Under the pieces are notes generated by a model. That model saw only the letters and a program-made list of their open reading frames with translations. It searched no databases and was not told where the DNA came from. The translations under genes and the position numbers were made by a program. Below are positions 24,819-34,431 of a stretch of 42,035 nt of DNA, piece after piece. Source of the DNA: Micromonospora sp. ALFpr18c (GTDB taxonomy: Bacteria; Actinomycetota; Actinomycetes; Mycobacteriales; Micromonosporaceae); assembly GCF_008868155.1 (NCBI RefSeq), contig NZ_WBKR01000027.1, forward strand, positions 1 through 42,035. The letters are read 5' to 3'. The stretch's first letter is position 1. Each line of letters starts with the position of its first letter.

Positions 24819-26045
24819 TTACCAGCGCGGCCCTCCCGACCGGACGCCCATCCGGTCGCTGAGTTCGACGGCCAGTCGGGGCGGCCGAGGGCGGGTGAGG
24901 ATATCCCGAACGAGGTCGCGGGAGAGCTGGTGGTAGCGCACCTGGTCAGCGCCGATGATCTCTGCGTTCAGGAGCGCGGCGAGCGCGTCGTCGATGCGGT
25001 TCCACCGGGCAAGGGCTCGGGCGGTTTCGATGGCGTGTCGAACCTGCCGCTCGACGGGCACGGTGCTGGTGTCGAGTGGGGCGCCGATGGCGATGGCGCG
25101 TTGCACGTCGCCGAGTTCCATCGCCACGGTCGTCTTGTGGATCGACACGTTGGTCGGCCCGAACGCGGTCCACACGTGGTTGCCGTCGGCACCGAGTCTC
25201 TGTGCGGCGGCGTCGGCCTCGGCGATGTGGGTGTCGGCGGAGGCGCGGTCGTCGTCTCGGGCTGCGGCCAGCGCGCAGACGAGGTGCAGGCTGCCGTAGA
25301 CCGACAGCAGCTGCGGAGTGGGTTTGGCGAGCCGTGGTTCCAGGAACTGCGCCGCCGTGGCGGCGAGGCCACGAGCCTGCGCATATTCGCCAATGGACGC
25401 CAGCGAGTGCGCGGCGGAGCGGCTGAGCGAGCCGATGACGACGTGGTCGTGGCTGGCGTTGGCGGCGGCCAGTCCACGGCTGGCGGCGGTCCACGCGAGG
25501 TCACCTTCGCCGAGCTTGGTGAGGAACAACGCGGCGAGCTGGTGGGCGTAGGCGGTCATCGCGTGCGCTCGCTGGCCATCGTCTCCGTCGTACGCCTCGG
25601 TGGCGGTGAGGCAGTCGTGGATGAGGTAGGGCAGCCGGCGGGCGAGGGTGCCGTATCGCGAGTGTTGGTAGGCGGTCCAGATCTCGGCGACGTCGTTCTC
25701 GATCTCGCGCAGGGCGGGGGCCTCGACGTCCCCCGTGCTGGCCAGCGTCGGCGCGAGGTGACGATAGTCGTGAAGCGCGGCCCGCAAGGCCGGGATGGTC
25801 TCGCGCCCTGATTCGTCCGACCACTCGAACAGGCTCGGTGCGCCGATCAGGTCGCCGAGGGACACGTCGAGGGCTTTGGCGATCGCGCGTATGACCGACA
25901 GCCGATCGAGGTCTGCCCGGTTCGTCTCGACCTTGCGTAACCACTCCTGGGTCTTGCCAACCAGACCGGCCAGCACCTCCTGGGAGAGGCCTCGTCGACG
26001 TCGGTAGAAGGCGACGCGCTGGCCGATGGTCATGTCGTCCGTCAT
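24819..26045 (-). CDS. XRE-family regulator with TPR-like C-terminal domain
   Basis: A 408-residue protein. The N-terminal helix-turn-helix (about 5-65: IGQRVAFYRRRRGLSQEVLAGLVGKTQEWLRKVETNRADL) is of XRE type. The rest (about 95-400) is a series of helical repeats like TPR (for example LAWTAASRGLAAANASHDHVVIG). This plan is common in actinobacteria, where the repeat domain senses a peptide or protein. It is divergent from the chain of small genes starting near 26210 and probably controls them. ATG 26045 is used; GTG three codons upstream is an alternative. Confidence 0.9.
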   Translation of the reverse strand: MTDDMTIGQRVAFYRRRRGLSQEVLAGLVGKTQEWLRKVETNRADLDRLSVIRAIAKALDVSLGDLIGAPSLFEWSDESGRETIPALRAALHDYRHLAPTLASTGDVEAPALREIENDVAEIWTAYQHSRYGTLARRLPYLIHDCLTATEAYDGDDGQRAHAMTAYAHQLAALFLTKLGEGDLAWTAASRGLAAANASHDHVVIGSLSRSAAHSLASIGEYAQARGLAATAAQFLEPRLAKPTPQLLSVYGSLHLVCALAAARDDDRASADTHIAEADAAAQRLGADGNHVWTAFGPTNVSIHKTTVAMELGDVQRAIAIGAPLDTSTVPVERQVRHAIETARALARWNRIDDALAALLNAEIIGADQVRYHQLSRDLVRDILTRPRPPRLAVELSDRMGVRSGGPRW

Positions 26046-26089
26046 CCCTCGCACACCATCACCCTGCCCGCTGAAGGCCGCCGGACCCG

Positions 26090-26115
26090 GTACGGATTTT
26101 CCCGGTCCTCCGTAC
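26090..26115. promoter_or_regulatory. Candidate operator of the XRE/TPR regulator
   Basis: GTACGGA (26090-26096) and TCCGTAC (26109-26115) are inverted arms 12 nt apart in the gap between the regulator and the divergent small genes. The second arm is part of a CCGTACGG palindrome (26110-26117). Binding by the regulator is inferred from position. Confidence 0.35.
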
Positions 26116-26209
26116 GGACCGCCCCTACGTTCAGTTCACCCCAGATCACCGGCGCGCGTCGATGCCGGTGTCAGGGATGACTAACAGGGAGCTGCAGATG
26201 GAGGGATCG

Positions 26210-26419
26210 ATGAGCGGCGCACCACACCACGGATTGGGCCGCAGGCTCGGCCCGTCCTGGAACGAACTGTCTCGGTGTTCTCCCCGCCTGCGTACCGCCA
26301 TGAGGGCTGCGTGGGTGGGTGATCGGCGGCCTGCTCCCAGCCGCCGTGATGCGGCGGCGGGCTCGCCATTCCCCCGGCGAGCCCGCCGCCCATCGTTCCT
26401 GGTGGGGGTGGAGGCATGA
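26210..26419 (+). CDS. Small ORF 1 of coupled chain (possible leader)
   Basis: 69 codons from ATG 26210, which has GGAGGG 4-5 nt upstream, the best ribosome site in the chain. Earlier in-frame ATGs at 26177 and 26198 are possible. The product is basic and Pro/Arg-rich without recognisable domain. It contains the 15-bp hairpin at 26353-26390, so it may be a regulatory leader rather than a functional protein. Its TGA overlaps the next ATG (ATGA). Confidence 0.4.
   Translation: MSGAPHHGLGRRLGPSWNELSRCSPRLRTAMRAAWVGDRRPAPSRRDAAAGSPFPRRARRPSFLVGVEA
26353..26390 (+). terminator. Attenuator-like hairpin inside small ORF 1
   Basis: A perfect 15-bp GC stem (26353-26367 with 26376-26390) and 8-nt loop, 25 bp before the next start codon. 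Translation of ORF 1 would run through it and could prevent or allow its formation. Confidence 0.5.
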
Positions 26420-26580
26420 CGGTGTACGTCTCGCGTAACGCAATGGCCAGCCAGTCCCGGCGCCCCGAGCCCAGGTGGACGTCCTCACTGGGGCAGGTGC
26501 GGCGCGCTGATCCTCCGCTGCTCACCTTCGTGTGGCGTCGGCTGTTCGCGCAGCAGGCCCGCGAGGGTGGTCGCCGGTGA
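26416..26580 (+). CDS. Small ORF 2 of coupled chain
   Basis: 54 codons, too short for most gene finders. ATG 26416 overlaps the previous stop as ATGA and has GGTGGAGG directly upstream. The product begins MTVYVSRNAMASQSRR and is basic, with no recognised domain. Its stop overlaps the next start as GTGA. The strong ribosome site makes this one of the more believable members. Confidence 0.55.
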   Translation: MTVYVSRNAMASQSRRPEPRWTSSLGQVRRADPPLLTFVWRRLFAQQAREGGRR

Positions 26581-26924
26581 CCGGGCAGCAGCGCCGTCTC
26601 GCGGCGAACCGGCTCGCGCCAGCCGAGGTGGAGCATCTGTCGATGCGCCCGCTGTGGCTGTGCCGACGGTGCGGGCAGCCGTGGCCCTGCGGCGCGGCGA
26701 AGCTCGCGCTCCTCGCCGAGTACCGAGAAGTGCCGGTGAGTCTGTTCCTCTACTTGGCCGGCTGCCTGCACGACGCCATCGACGACCTGCACCGGCTGAA
26801 CCCGAGCGTGACGGGCAGCGCCGGGGACATGTTCGACCGGTTCCTCGGCTGGCCCGCCCGCCACACCCACGCCTACCGCGTCAGTACCACCACGGCCGCC
26901 AGCATCGAAGAGGCCTCCTCGTGA
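26577..26924 (+). CDS. Small ORF 3 of coupled chain, four-Cys helical protein
   Basis: 115 residues from GTG 26577. MRPLWLCRRCGQPWPCGAAKLALL carries C-x2-C and a third Cys, followed by helices (VSLFLYLAGCLHDAIDDLHRL) and FDRFLGW. Similar short proteins beside XRE/TPR regulators in actinomycetes are often mislabelled flavin reductase; nothing here shows a flavin site. The CRRCGxPWPC segment could bind zinc. It overlaps its neighbours by 4 nt on each side. Confidence 0.75.
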   Translation: MTGQQRRLAANRLAPAEVEHLSMRPLWLCRRCGQPWPCGAAKLALLAEYREVPVSLFLYLAGCLHDAIDDLHRLNPSVTGSAGDMFDRFLGWPARHTHAYRVSTTTAASIEEASS

Positions 26925-27091
26925 ACGGCATCGGCCTCATCAACGTCACCGGCCAGCCGGCGGTCGCACCTGGTGGCGTGCCCACCCCGCGCCCAGACTG
27001 GTTGAAGTCACATGCGCACCATCACGATCGGCGACGTGAAGGTCCTGGACAACTTGCGCGGCGTCACCCTCAGCGAGGACCAACTTTATGA
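26921..27091 (+). CDS. Small ORF 4 of coupled chain
   Basis: 56 codons from GTG 26921, overlapping the ORF 3 stop as GTGA. The first half (MNGIGLINVTGQPAVAPGG) reads like a protein. The second half lies over ORF 5 in another frame and is His/Arg-rich, so only part may be under selection. No family recognised. Confidence 0.35.
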   Translation: MNGIGLINVTGQPAVAPGGVPTPRPDWLKSHAHHHDRRREGPGQLARRHPQRGPTL

Positions 27092-27143
27092 CCTCACCCA
27101 GTTGGCCGTCGCTGCGCTGGATCTCACCGTCCGCAACAGTTGA
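27012..27143 (+). CDS. Small ORF 5, 43-residue acidic protein
   Basis: ATG 27012 to TGA 27143. The product has a well-formed pattern (MRTITIGDVKVLDNLRGVTL, then LYDLTQLAVAALDLTV) suggesting a beta strand and an amphipathic helix. It is acidic, unlike the basic ORFs before it. It ends 15 bp before the truncated kinase. The start lacks a strong ribosome site. Function unknown. Confidence 0.5.
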   Translation: MRTITIGDVKVLDNLRGVTLSEDQLYDLTQLAVAALDLTVRNS

Positions 27144-27158
27144 AGCCGAGGAGGCATC

Positions 27159-27386
27159 GTGCTTGCTGAACCCACTGGCAGCCCGGACACGATGCTCGTC
27201 TGCATCCGGGGCAACTCCGGCTTCGGCAAGAGCAGCATCGCCCGCAAACTACGACGCCGGCACGGCCGGGGCTACGCCCTGGTCGAGCAGGACTACCTGC
27301 GCCGCATTCTGCTGCGCGGCGCAGGGGCGGACATGGCCCAAGAGGCTAACCCTCACCCCGTCAACGGCTACCTTCGCTCTCGGTGA
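27159..27386 (+). pseudogene. Truncated P-loop kinase, N-terminal fragment
   Basis: 75 codons from GTG 27159 with GAGGAGG 4 nt upstream. Residues 5-53 match the complete kinase at 28803 in 43 of 49 positions, including the Walker A loop GNSGFGKSS and ALVEQDYLRRILLR. The sequence then diverges to an unrelated 22-residue tail and stops. The substrate-binding and lid regions are absent, so it should not be an active kinase, though the ribosome site is intact and a short protein may still be made. Confidence 0.7.
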
Positions 27387-27567
27387 GAACGGGCACCGCA
27401 CCGATCTCCCCAAGGCCACTCGTCTCGCTGCTGGTCCGTGCGGGCAGGCGTGCGCCACCGACGGCGACCACGGCAGGGGCGGCGCCGGGGGACATCTCGC
27501 CGGAACCTTTCCGCTCCGGCGGCGCCGGTGACTCGACCACGTGAGCGAGGGGCAGGTCGGGCCAGCT

Positions 27568-28332
27568 CTAGCGTGGCGGTGAGACGTACAGCCCGACCCG
27601 GCATCCCGTCTCGCCCGGCTCCAACCACCCGAGGTTGTACTCGGGTGACTCGATCGTTCCGGCGGGAGTCCGGACCAACAGGAGGCATTCCCGCTCGGCG
27701 GGTACGCCCACCGCGGCGACGAGCACGCCCTCGTGGGTGGCCGTGTCGACGGTGACGTACTGCGCGGGAAAGGCGGCCCGCACCGCGCCCGCGAGCGTGT
27801 CCGGTGTGGCGGTGCGCAGCGCCGCGCTGAGCCGGTCACGCGCGTCCGTGGGCAGCGCCGGGAACGGTGCCGCGCTGGGCACCGGCGGAGCGGCCCCCGA
27901 CGGGCAGTCGATCTCCTGGTACGGCAGGTAGTGATGGAGTTCGAGCCGGTAGCGGTAGCACCGCGTGGCCTGGCCGGCGGAGTTGCCCAGGTCGCCGAAG
28001 GTAGCCCCGTCGGCTTGCGCCACCGTCACCGTGATCCGTACGTCGATGACGGCCTGCTCGTTGATGCCGGTTCGCCCCGACCTGGCGAATGCTTCGCGGC
28101 GGATGGTTGAGCTGTCGCCCTCCACCGCCTTGGGGACGTGGGTCGCGACGAGCCACTCGGCGTCCCGGACCCGGTCGCGAGTGAGATCATCATCGAGGCG
28201 CTTCGCCTCGGCCGCCGCGTGGTTTTCCGCCAGCGTGTCGCCGTCGCGCTGCTGCGCGCACCCGCTCAGCAGCAGACAGACCACCAACGGCAGCACGCTG
28301 ATCCGGCGGGAGAGAGCCATGGCGTCGAGCAT
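27568..28332 (-). CDS. Secreted lipoprotein of unknown function
   Basis: A 254-residue protein with a signal peptide and lipobox LLSGC (Cys near 25). The mature part has a charged helical start (ENHAAAEAKRLDDDLTRDRV), beta-rich segments and four more Cys, for example TRCYRYRLELHHYL and EIDCPSG. The start may instead be ATG 28320. No family recognised. It sits on the opposite strand between the truncated and complete kinases, so it interrupts what could once have been one tandem. Confidence 0.8.
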   Translation of the reverse strand: MLDAMALSRRISVLPLVVCLLLSGCAQQRDGDTLAENHAAAEAKRLDDDLTRDRVRDAEWLVATHVPKAVEGDSSTIRREAFARSGRTGINEQAVIDVRITVTVAQADGATFGDLGNSAGQATRCYRYRLELHHYLPYQEIDCPSGAAPPVPSAAPFPALPTDARDRLSAALRTATPDTLAGAVRAAFPAQYVTVDTATHEGVLVAAVGVPAERECLLLVRTPAGTIESPEYNLGWLEPGETGCRVGLYVSPPR

Positions 28333-28426
28333 GCCGGCCAGCCAACACGGCGGGATGAGTGCTCGTACTCAATCTGGCACCTCCTGTGGCAGCATCGACG
28401 GTGCTGGCCTTTCTGCGGGAGGACGC

Positions 28427-28813
28427 ATGGCGTTGGGACCTGTGCTGGTGGTCGGTCTCGATCCCGAGAGGATCCCGGGTTGGGATCCGGAGCCGGTCGT
28501 GGCCGCCATCGCGCGTGGTCAGGCCCGGTTCGGGGAGCACGGCATCGAGGCCGACCTGTGCCTGGTGGTGCCCGACGAGACCGCCGAGGCGGCCATCGTC
28601 GAGGCACTCACCAGGAAGGAGTACGCCTGCGTGGTGGTCGGCGGCGGCATCCGCAAGCACGAGCCGCTGCTCCCGCTCTTCGAGACCGTGGTCAACCTCG
28701 TCCGGCAGCATGCCCCCGGCGCGGCCATCGCCTTCAACAGCAGCCCGGAGGACACCGCCGACGCGGCACTACGATGGCTGCCGCAGGACGGAACGCGGCA
28801 TCGTGACCGTTGA
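28427..28813 (+). CDS. Conserved hypothetical alpha/beta protein
   Basis: 128 residues from ATG 28427 with GGGAGGA 4-10 nt upstream. The pattern VLVVGLDPERIPGWD, ADLCLVVPDETAEAAIVEAL, YACVVVGGGIRKHE and GAAIAFNSSPEDTADAALRWL is a small Rossmann-like alternating fold. I recall such proteins as hypothetical in several phyla, without function. Its stop overlaps the start of the complete kinase by 11 bp, so the two are co-translated. Confidence 0.8.
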   Translation: MALGPVLVVGLDPERIPGWDPEPVVAAIARGQARFGEHGIEADLCLVVPDETAEAAIVEALTRKEYACVVVGGGIRKHEPLLPLFETVVNLVRQHAPGAAIAFNSSPEDTADAALRWLPQDGTRHRDR

Positions 28814-29372
28814 CGCCTCCCCGACCGGCAGCCCGGACACGATTCTGGTCTGTGTCCGGGGCAACTCGGGCTCGGGCAAGAGCAGCATCGCTCGGGAGCT
28901 GCGGCTGCGGCATGGCCGGGGGTGTGCGCTGGTCGAGCAGGACTACCTGCGCCGCATCCTCCTGCGCGAGCGGGACCGGCCCGGCGGTGTGGCGCCGGCG
29001 CTGATCGGGCAGACCGTCCGGTTCGCGCTGGACCACGGCTACCACGTGGTGCTGGAGGGCATCCTGCACTCCAGCCGCTACCGGCCGATGCTGACGGCTC
29101 TGCGGGACGGCCACCGTGGACGGTCGCTGTTCTGCTACCTCGACGTGTCCCTGCCCGAAACCCTGCGCCGGCACCTCACCCGCCCGCAGGTCACCGAGTT
29201 CACCGCCGAATTCATGAGTGGGATCTATGCCGCCCACGACGTCCTGGGCTGGCCCGACGAACTCGTCCTACCGGAGAGCACCACCTTGGAGGGGGCCGTC
29301 GAGACCATCGCCACGACGGCGGGGTTACCGCAGACCGGACGGGTGGACGACGTGATCCCGATCCTCCCCTGA
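28803..29372 (+). CDS. P-loop kinase/AAA-type phosphotransferase
   Basis: 189 residues from GTG 28803. Walker A is GNSGSGKSS (about 20-28). VVLEGILHSSRYRPML near 80 is Walker B-like, and FCYLDVSLPETLRRHLTRP with a following Arg-rich segment looks like a lid. The plan resembles zeta-toxin/chloramphenicol-phosphotransferase-type small kinases; the substrate is unknown. It overlaps the upstream hypothetical by 11 bp. A truncated copy is at 27159. Confidence 0.85.
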   Translation: MTVDASPTGSPDTILVCVRGNSGSGKSSIARELRLRHGRGCALVEQDYLRRILLRERDRPGGVAPALIGQTVRFALDHGYHVVLEGILHSSRYRPMLTALRDGHRGRSLFCYLDVSLPETLRRHLTRPQVTEFTAEFMSGIYAAHDVLGWPDELVLPESTTLEGAVETIATTAGLPQTGRVDDVIPILP

Positions 29373-29386
29373 GCGCAGGGGGCGCC

Positions 29387-30406
29387 TCAGCGACGTCGTC
29401 GCGCCGCGTCGAGCAGGGCGGGCGGGGTGTCGAACTTCTCGTGGGCGGCGAGGTCGACGCCGGGGGCGACGATCGTGTCGATCGCGTCGAGCACGTCGGC
29501 GGAGAGTGTGGTGTCCGCGGCGTCGAGTTGGGAGCGCAGATGCTCCATGGTGCGGGGGCCGATGATCGCGCTGGTCACGGCGGGGTGCGTGGTGACGAAG
29601 CCGAGCGCGAGTTGGATCATGGTGAGGCCGGCCTCGTCGGCGACCGTGGCCAACCGTTCGACGGCGTCGAGCCGGGCCTGGTTCGCCGGGATGGTGGTGT
29701 CGAAGCGTTGCGGAAGGATCGCCGAGCGGCTGGTGGTGATCTCCCGGCCCGCCCGGATCGCGCCCGACAGCCAGCCGGAGGCCAGCGGGCTCCACGCCAG
29801 CACGCCGAGCCCGTACTGCTCGGTGACGGGCAGGACGTGTGCCTCGACGCCGCGTTGCAGGATCGAATAGCTGGGCTGCTCGGTGACGTACCGGCCCAGG
29901 TGGTGTTCCCGGGCGGCCCACTCGGCCTGCACGATGCGGTACGCGGGGAACGTCGACGAGCCGAAGTAGCGGATCTTCCCGGCGCGTTGCAGGTCGGTCA
30001 GCGCCGACAGTGTCTCCTCGTCGCTGGTGCGCGGATCCCACCGGTGGATCTGGTAGAGGTCGACGTGGTCGACGCCGAGGCGGCGCAGGCTGTGGTCCAG
30101 TTCGGTGACCAGCCAGCGCCGTGAGCTGCCCTGGTGGTTGCGCTCGTCGCCCATGGGCATGCCGGCCTTCGTGGCCAGCACGAGGTCGTCGCGGCGACCG
30201 ACGATGGCCTTGCCGACCATCTCCTCCGACTCGCCCTGGCTGTACATGTCGGCGGTGTCGATGAGGTTGATCCCGGCGTCCAGGGCGGCACCGACCAGAG
30301 TGGTGACCTCGTCCTGGGTGGTACGCCCCAGGCTGCCGAAGTTCATCGCGCCGAGCGCGAGTGTGCTGACCTGGACGCCGGTGCGACCCAAGGTGCGGTA
30401 CTGCAT
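29387..30406 (-). CDS. Aldo/keto reductase
   Basis: A 339-residue TIM-barrel NAD(P)H reductase. The catalytic tetrad is visible: D and Y in DTADMYSQGESEEMVG (about 48-53), K in VLATKAGMP, H in DLYQIHRWD. GPRTMEHLRSQL near the end is the usual cofactor 2'-phosphate loop. The start is ATG 30406 with GGAGGGC upstream. It acts on aldehydes or ketones; substrate unknown. Divergent from the AraC-type gene with a palindrome between them. Confidence 0.93.
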   Translation of the reverse strand: MQYRTLGRTGVQVSTLALGAMNFGSLGRTTQDEVTTLVGAALDAGINLIDTADMYSQGESEEMVGKAIVGRRDDLVLATKAGMPMGDERNHQGSSRRWLVTELDHSLRRLGVDHVDLYQIHRWDPRTSDEETLSALTDLQRAGKIRYFGSSTFPAYRIVQAEWAAREHHLGRYVTEQPSYSILQRGVEAHVLPVTEQYGLGVLAWSPLASGWLSGAIRAGREITTSRSAILPQRFDTTIPANQARLDAVERLATVADEAGLTMIQLALGFVTTHPAVTSAIIGPRTMEHLRSQLDAADTTLSADVLDAIDTIVAPGVDLAAHEKFDTPPALLDAARRRR

Positions 30407-30439
30407 GACTGCCCTCCACGAGCGGGTAGATTCGGATAA

Positions 30440-30482
30440 GCGGAGCGCTGTTCCGCTAGGAACTATACGGAACATTGTTCCG
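30440..30482. promoter_or_regulatory. Operator-like palindromes between AKR and AraC genes
   Basis: CGGAACATTGTTCCG (30468-30482) is a perfect 15-nt palindrome with central T. A second imperfect GCGGAGCGCTGTTCCGC (30440-30456) lies 11 nt upstream, with a third GGAAC half site at 30459-30463. The repeated GGAAC/TTCCG halves suggest cooperative binding, probably by the adjacent AraC-type regulator. Confidence 0.45.
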
Positions 30483-30521
30483 CTTGCCAAACCGCCCTCG
30501 CTATGTGGCACGATTTGGCCT

Positions 30522-30971
30522 GTGACCAGCACACCTGCCGAGGAGCAGCGCCTGCGCGACCTGGCGCGGCTGCGCCGCGTCCGGGACCGGATCGACCGGG
30601 AGTACGCGCGGCCGCTGGACGTCGAGGCGCTCGCCCGGGGCGTCCACATGTCGACCGGGCACCTCAGCCGCGAGTTCCGGCAGGCGTACGGCGAGTCGCC
30701 GTACAGCTACCTGATGACGCGGCGCATCGAGCGTGCGATGGCGTTGCTGCGCCGGGGTGACCTCAGCGTCACCGATGTCTGTTTCGCGGTCGGCTGCTCG
30801 TCGCTGGGCACCTTCAGCACCCGATTCACCGAGCTGGTGGGTGTCCCGCCGAGCGTCTATCGACGAGAGGCGGTACGCGCGACGGCGGGGATGCCCTCCT
30901 GCGTGGCGAAGCAGGTGACCAGACCGATCAGGAATCGAGAAGCGGCGCACCTCGAGCCGCACCTAGCCTGA
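30522..30971 (+). CDS. AraC-family regulator (DNA-binding domain only)
   Basis: 149 residues, little more than the two-helix-turn-helix AraC domain (about 18-115): LDVEALARGVHMSTGHLSREF and LSVTDVCFAVGCSSLGTFSTRF, ending GVPPSVYR. The tail PSCVAKQVTRPIRNREA is a frequent ending in AraC proteins paired with VOC proteins. No sensor domain is present. GTG start at 30522. The VOC gene begins 5 bp after the stop, so both form an operon. Confidence 0.93.
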   Translation: MTSTPAEEQRLRDLARLRRVRDRIDREYARPLDVEALARGVHMSTGHLSREFRQAYGESPYSYLMTRRIERAMALLRRGDLSVTDVCFAVGCSSLGTFSTRFTELVGVPPSVYRREAVRATAGMPSCVAKQVTRPIRNREAAHLEPHLA

Positions 30972-30976
30972 CTGTC

Positions 30977-31387
30977 ATGGACATCAGCATTCACAGCAGC
31001 TTCCTGCCGCACACCGACCCGGACGCCTCCCTGGCCTTCTACCGCGACGTCCTCGGCTTCGAGGTCCGCAACGACGTCGGCTACCAGGGGATGCGCTGGA
31101 TCACGGTCGGTCCCGTCGATCAGCCCGACACGGCGATCGTCCTGCACCCGCCGACCGCCACCCCCGGGCTCACCGACGACGAGCGCCGCGTCATCGCGGA
31201 GATGATGGCCAAGGGCAGCTACTTCGGCGTCAACCTGGCCGCCTCCGACCTCGACGACACGTTCGGCAAGCTGGCCGGCAGTGGCGCGGAGGTCGTGCAG
31301 GAGCCGACCGACCAGCCGTACGGCGTTCGGGACTGCGCCTTCCGCGACCCGGCTGGCAACATGGTCAGGATTCAGGAGAAGCGCTGA
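30977..31387 (+). CDS. VOC-family (glyoxalase/bleomycin-resistance-like) protein
   Basis: 136 residues with two beta-alpha-beta-beta-beta modules: FLPHTDPDASLAFYRDVLGF and LAASDLDDTFGKLAGSG...YGVRDCAFRDPAGNMVRIQ. Typically binds a metal and a small ligand. It follows the AraC gene by 5 bp and precedes the UvrA-like gene by 35 bp. Confidence 0.92.
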   Translation: MDISIHSSFLPHTDPDASLAFYRDVLGFEVRNDVGYQGMRWITVGPVDQPDTAIVLHPPTATPGLTDDERRVIAEMMAKGSYFGVNLAASDLDDTFGKLAGSGAEVVQEPTDQPYGVRDCAFRDPAGNMVRIQEKR

Positions 31388-31422
31388 GCGGTCGGCCGGG
31401 CCGGGCGACAGATGGAGACACG

Positions 31423-33780
<2,358 letters not shown>

Positions 33781-33803
33781 TCGCGCCCCCCGCCACGACC
33801 CCG

Positions 33804-34229
33804 TCAGGCGCTCGTTCGGGACGCGAGGATGTCCAGGTAGTGCGGGTTGGTCATGACACCCAGCAGGTTGCCGAACGGGTCGACCACCGAGGCCGTGACG
33901 AAGCCTTCGTCGCCGTGCGCGGTGATCGGCTGGTGCTGTGTGGCGCCCAGCGCCAGCAGCCGCTGCACGGTGGCGTCGAGGTCGTCGACGTGCCAGTGCA
34001 TGATCGTGCCGCCGGGCGCGTCGGCCGTGCCGGGTGGCGCGTACCTGCGGTCGATGATGCCCAACTCGGCCTCGTAGTCGCCGACGCGGAACTCGGTGTA
34101 CGCCAGGCGTCCGTCCGGGCCCGAGCGCCGGAAGTACGCCTCCTGGCCCAGGAACTCCGCGTACCAGGCGGTGGCGGCGGCGACGTCGTCCGCCCAGATG
34201 TTGAGGGTCGCGAATCCCCGCAGGCTCAT
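33804..34229 (-). CDS. VOC-family protein
   Basis: 141 residues with VOC modules (FATLNIWADDVAAATAWYAEFLG and MHWHVDDLDATVQRLLALGA, ending VVDPFGNLLGVMTNPHY). Candidate metal ligands are His and Glu in MHWHV and in the strands. Convergent with the UvrA-like gene (23-bp gap). Not closely similar to the other VOC protein at 30977. Confidence 0.9.
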   Translation of the reverse strand: MSLRGFATLNIWADDVAAATAWYAEFLGQEAYFRRSGPDGRLAYTEFRVGDYEAELGIIDRRYAPPGTADAPGGTIMHWHVDDLDATVQRLLALGATQHQPITAHGDEGFVTASVVDPFGNLLGVMTNPHYLDILASRTSA

Positions 34230-34431
34230 GGTGTTCCTCTCGTCGGTGTGTGGCTTCCCCCGTGCACGCTAGCGAGCATTGCGGAGGGAGCGGTTCCGCG
34301 ATGCTCGCCACCTCGACGTCAGCGGACCGGGGTGCGGCACTCAGCGGGTGGCGCCCCCGGCCCCGTACCCGGTGTGTGAGACGCCGCTCGCCGGGTAGCC
34401 ACCGCCGTCGGACCGAGTGGCGGGAGTTCGT

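Noticed and set aside
27387..27567. Gene or remainder of the truncated kinase between 27386 and the lipoprotein
   Set aside because: No frame shows similarity to the missing part of the kinase; only short Pro/Ala/Gly-rich open frames are seen.
22556..29372. Integrative element at tRNA-Lys copy 2
   Set aside because: No integrase, excisionase, relaxase or 3'-end tRNA repeat could be found to the right of the accessory genes, so only a foreign-looking region is claimed.
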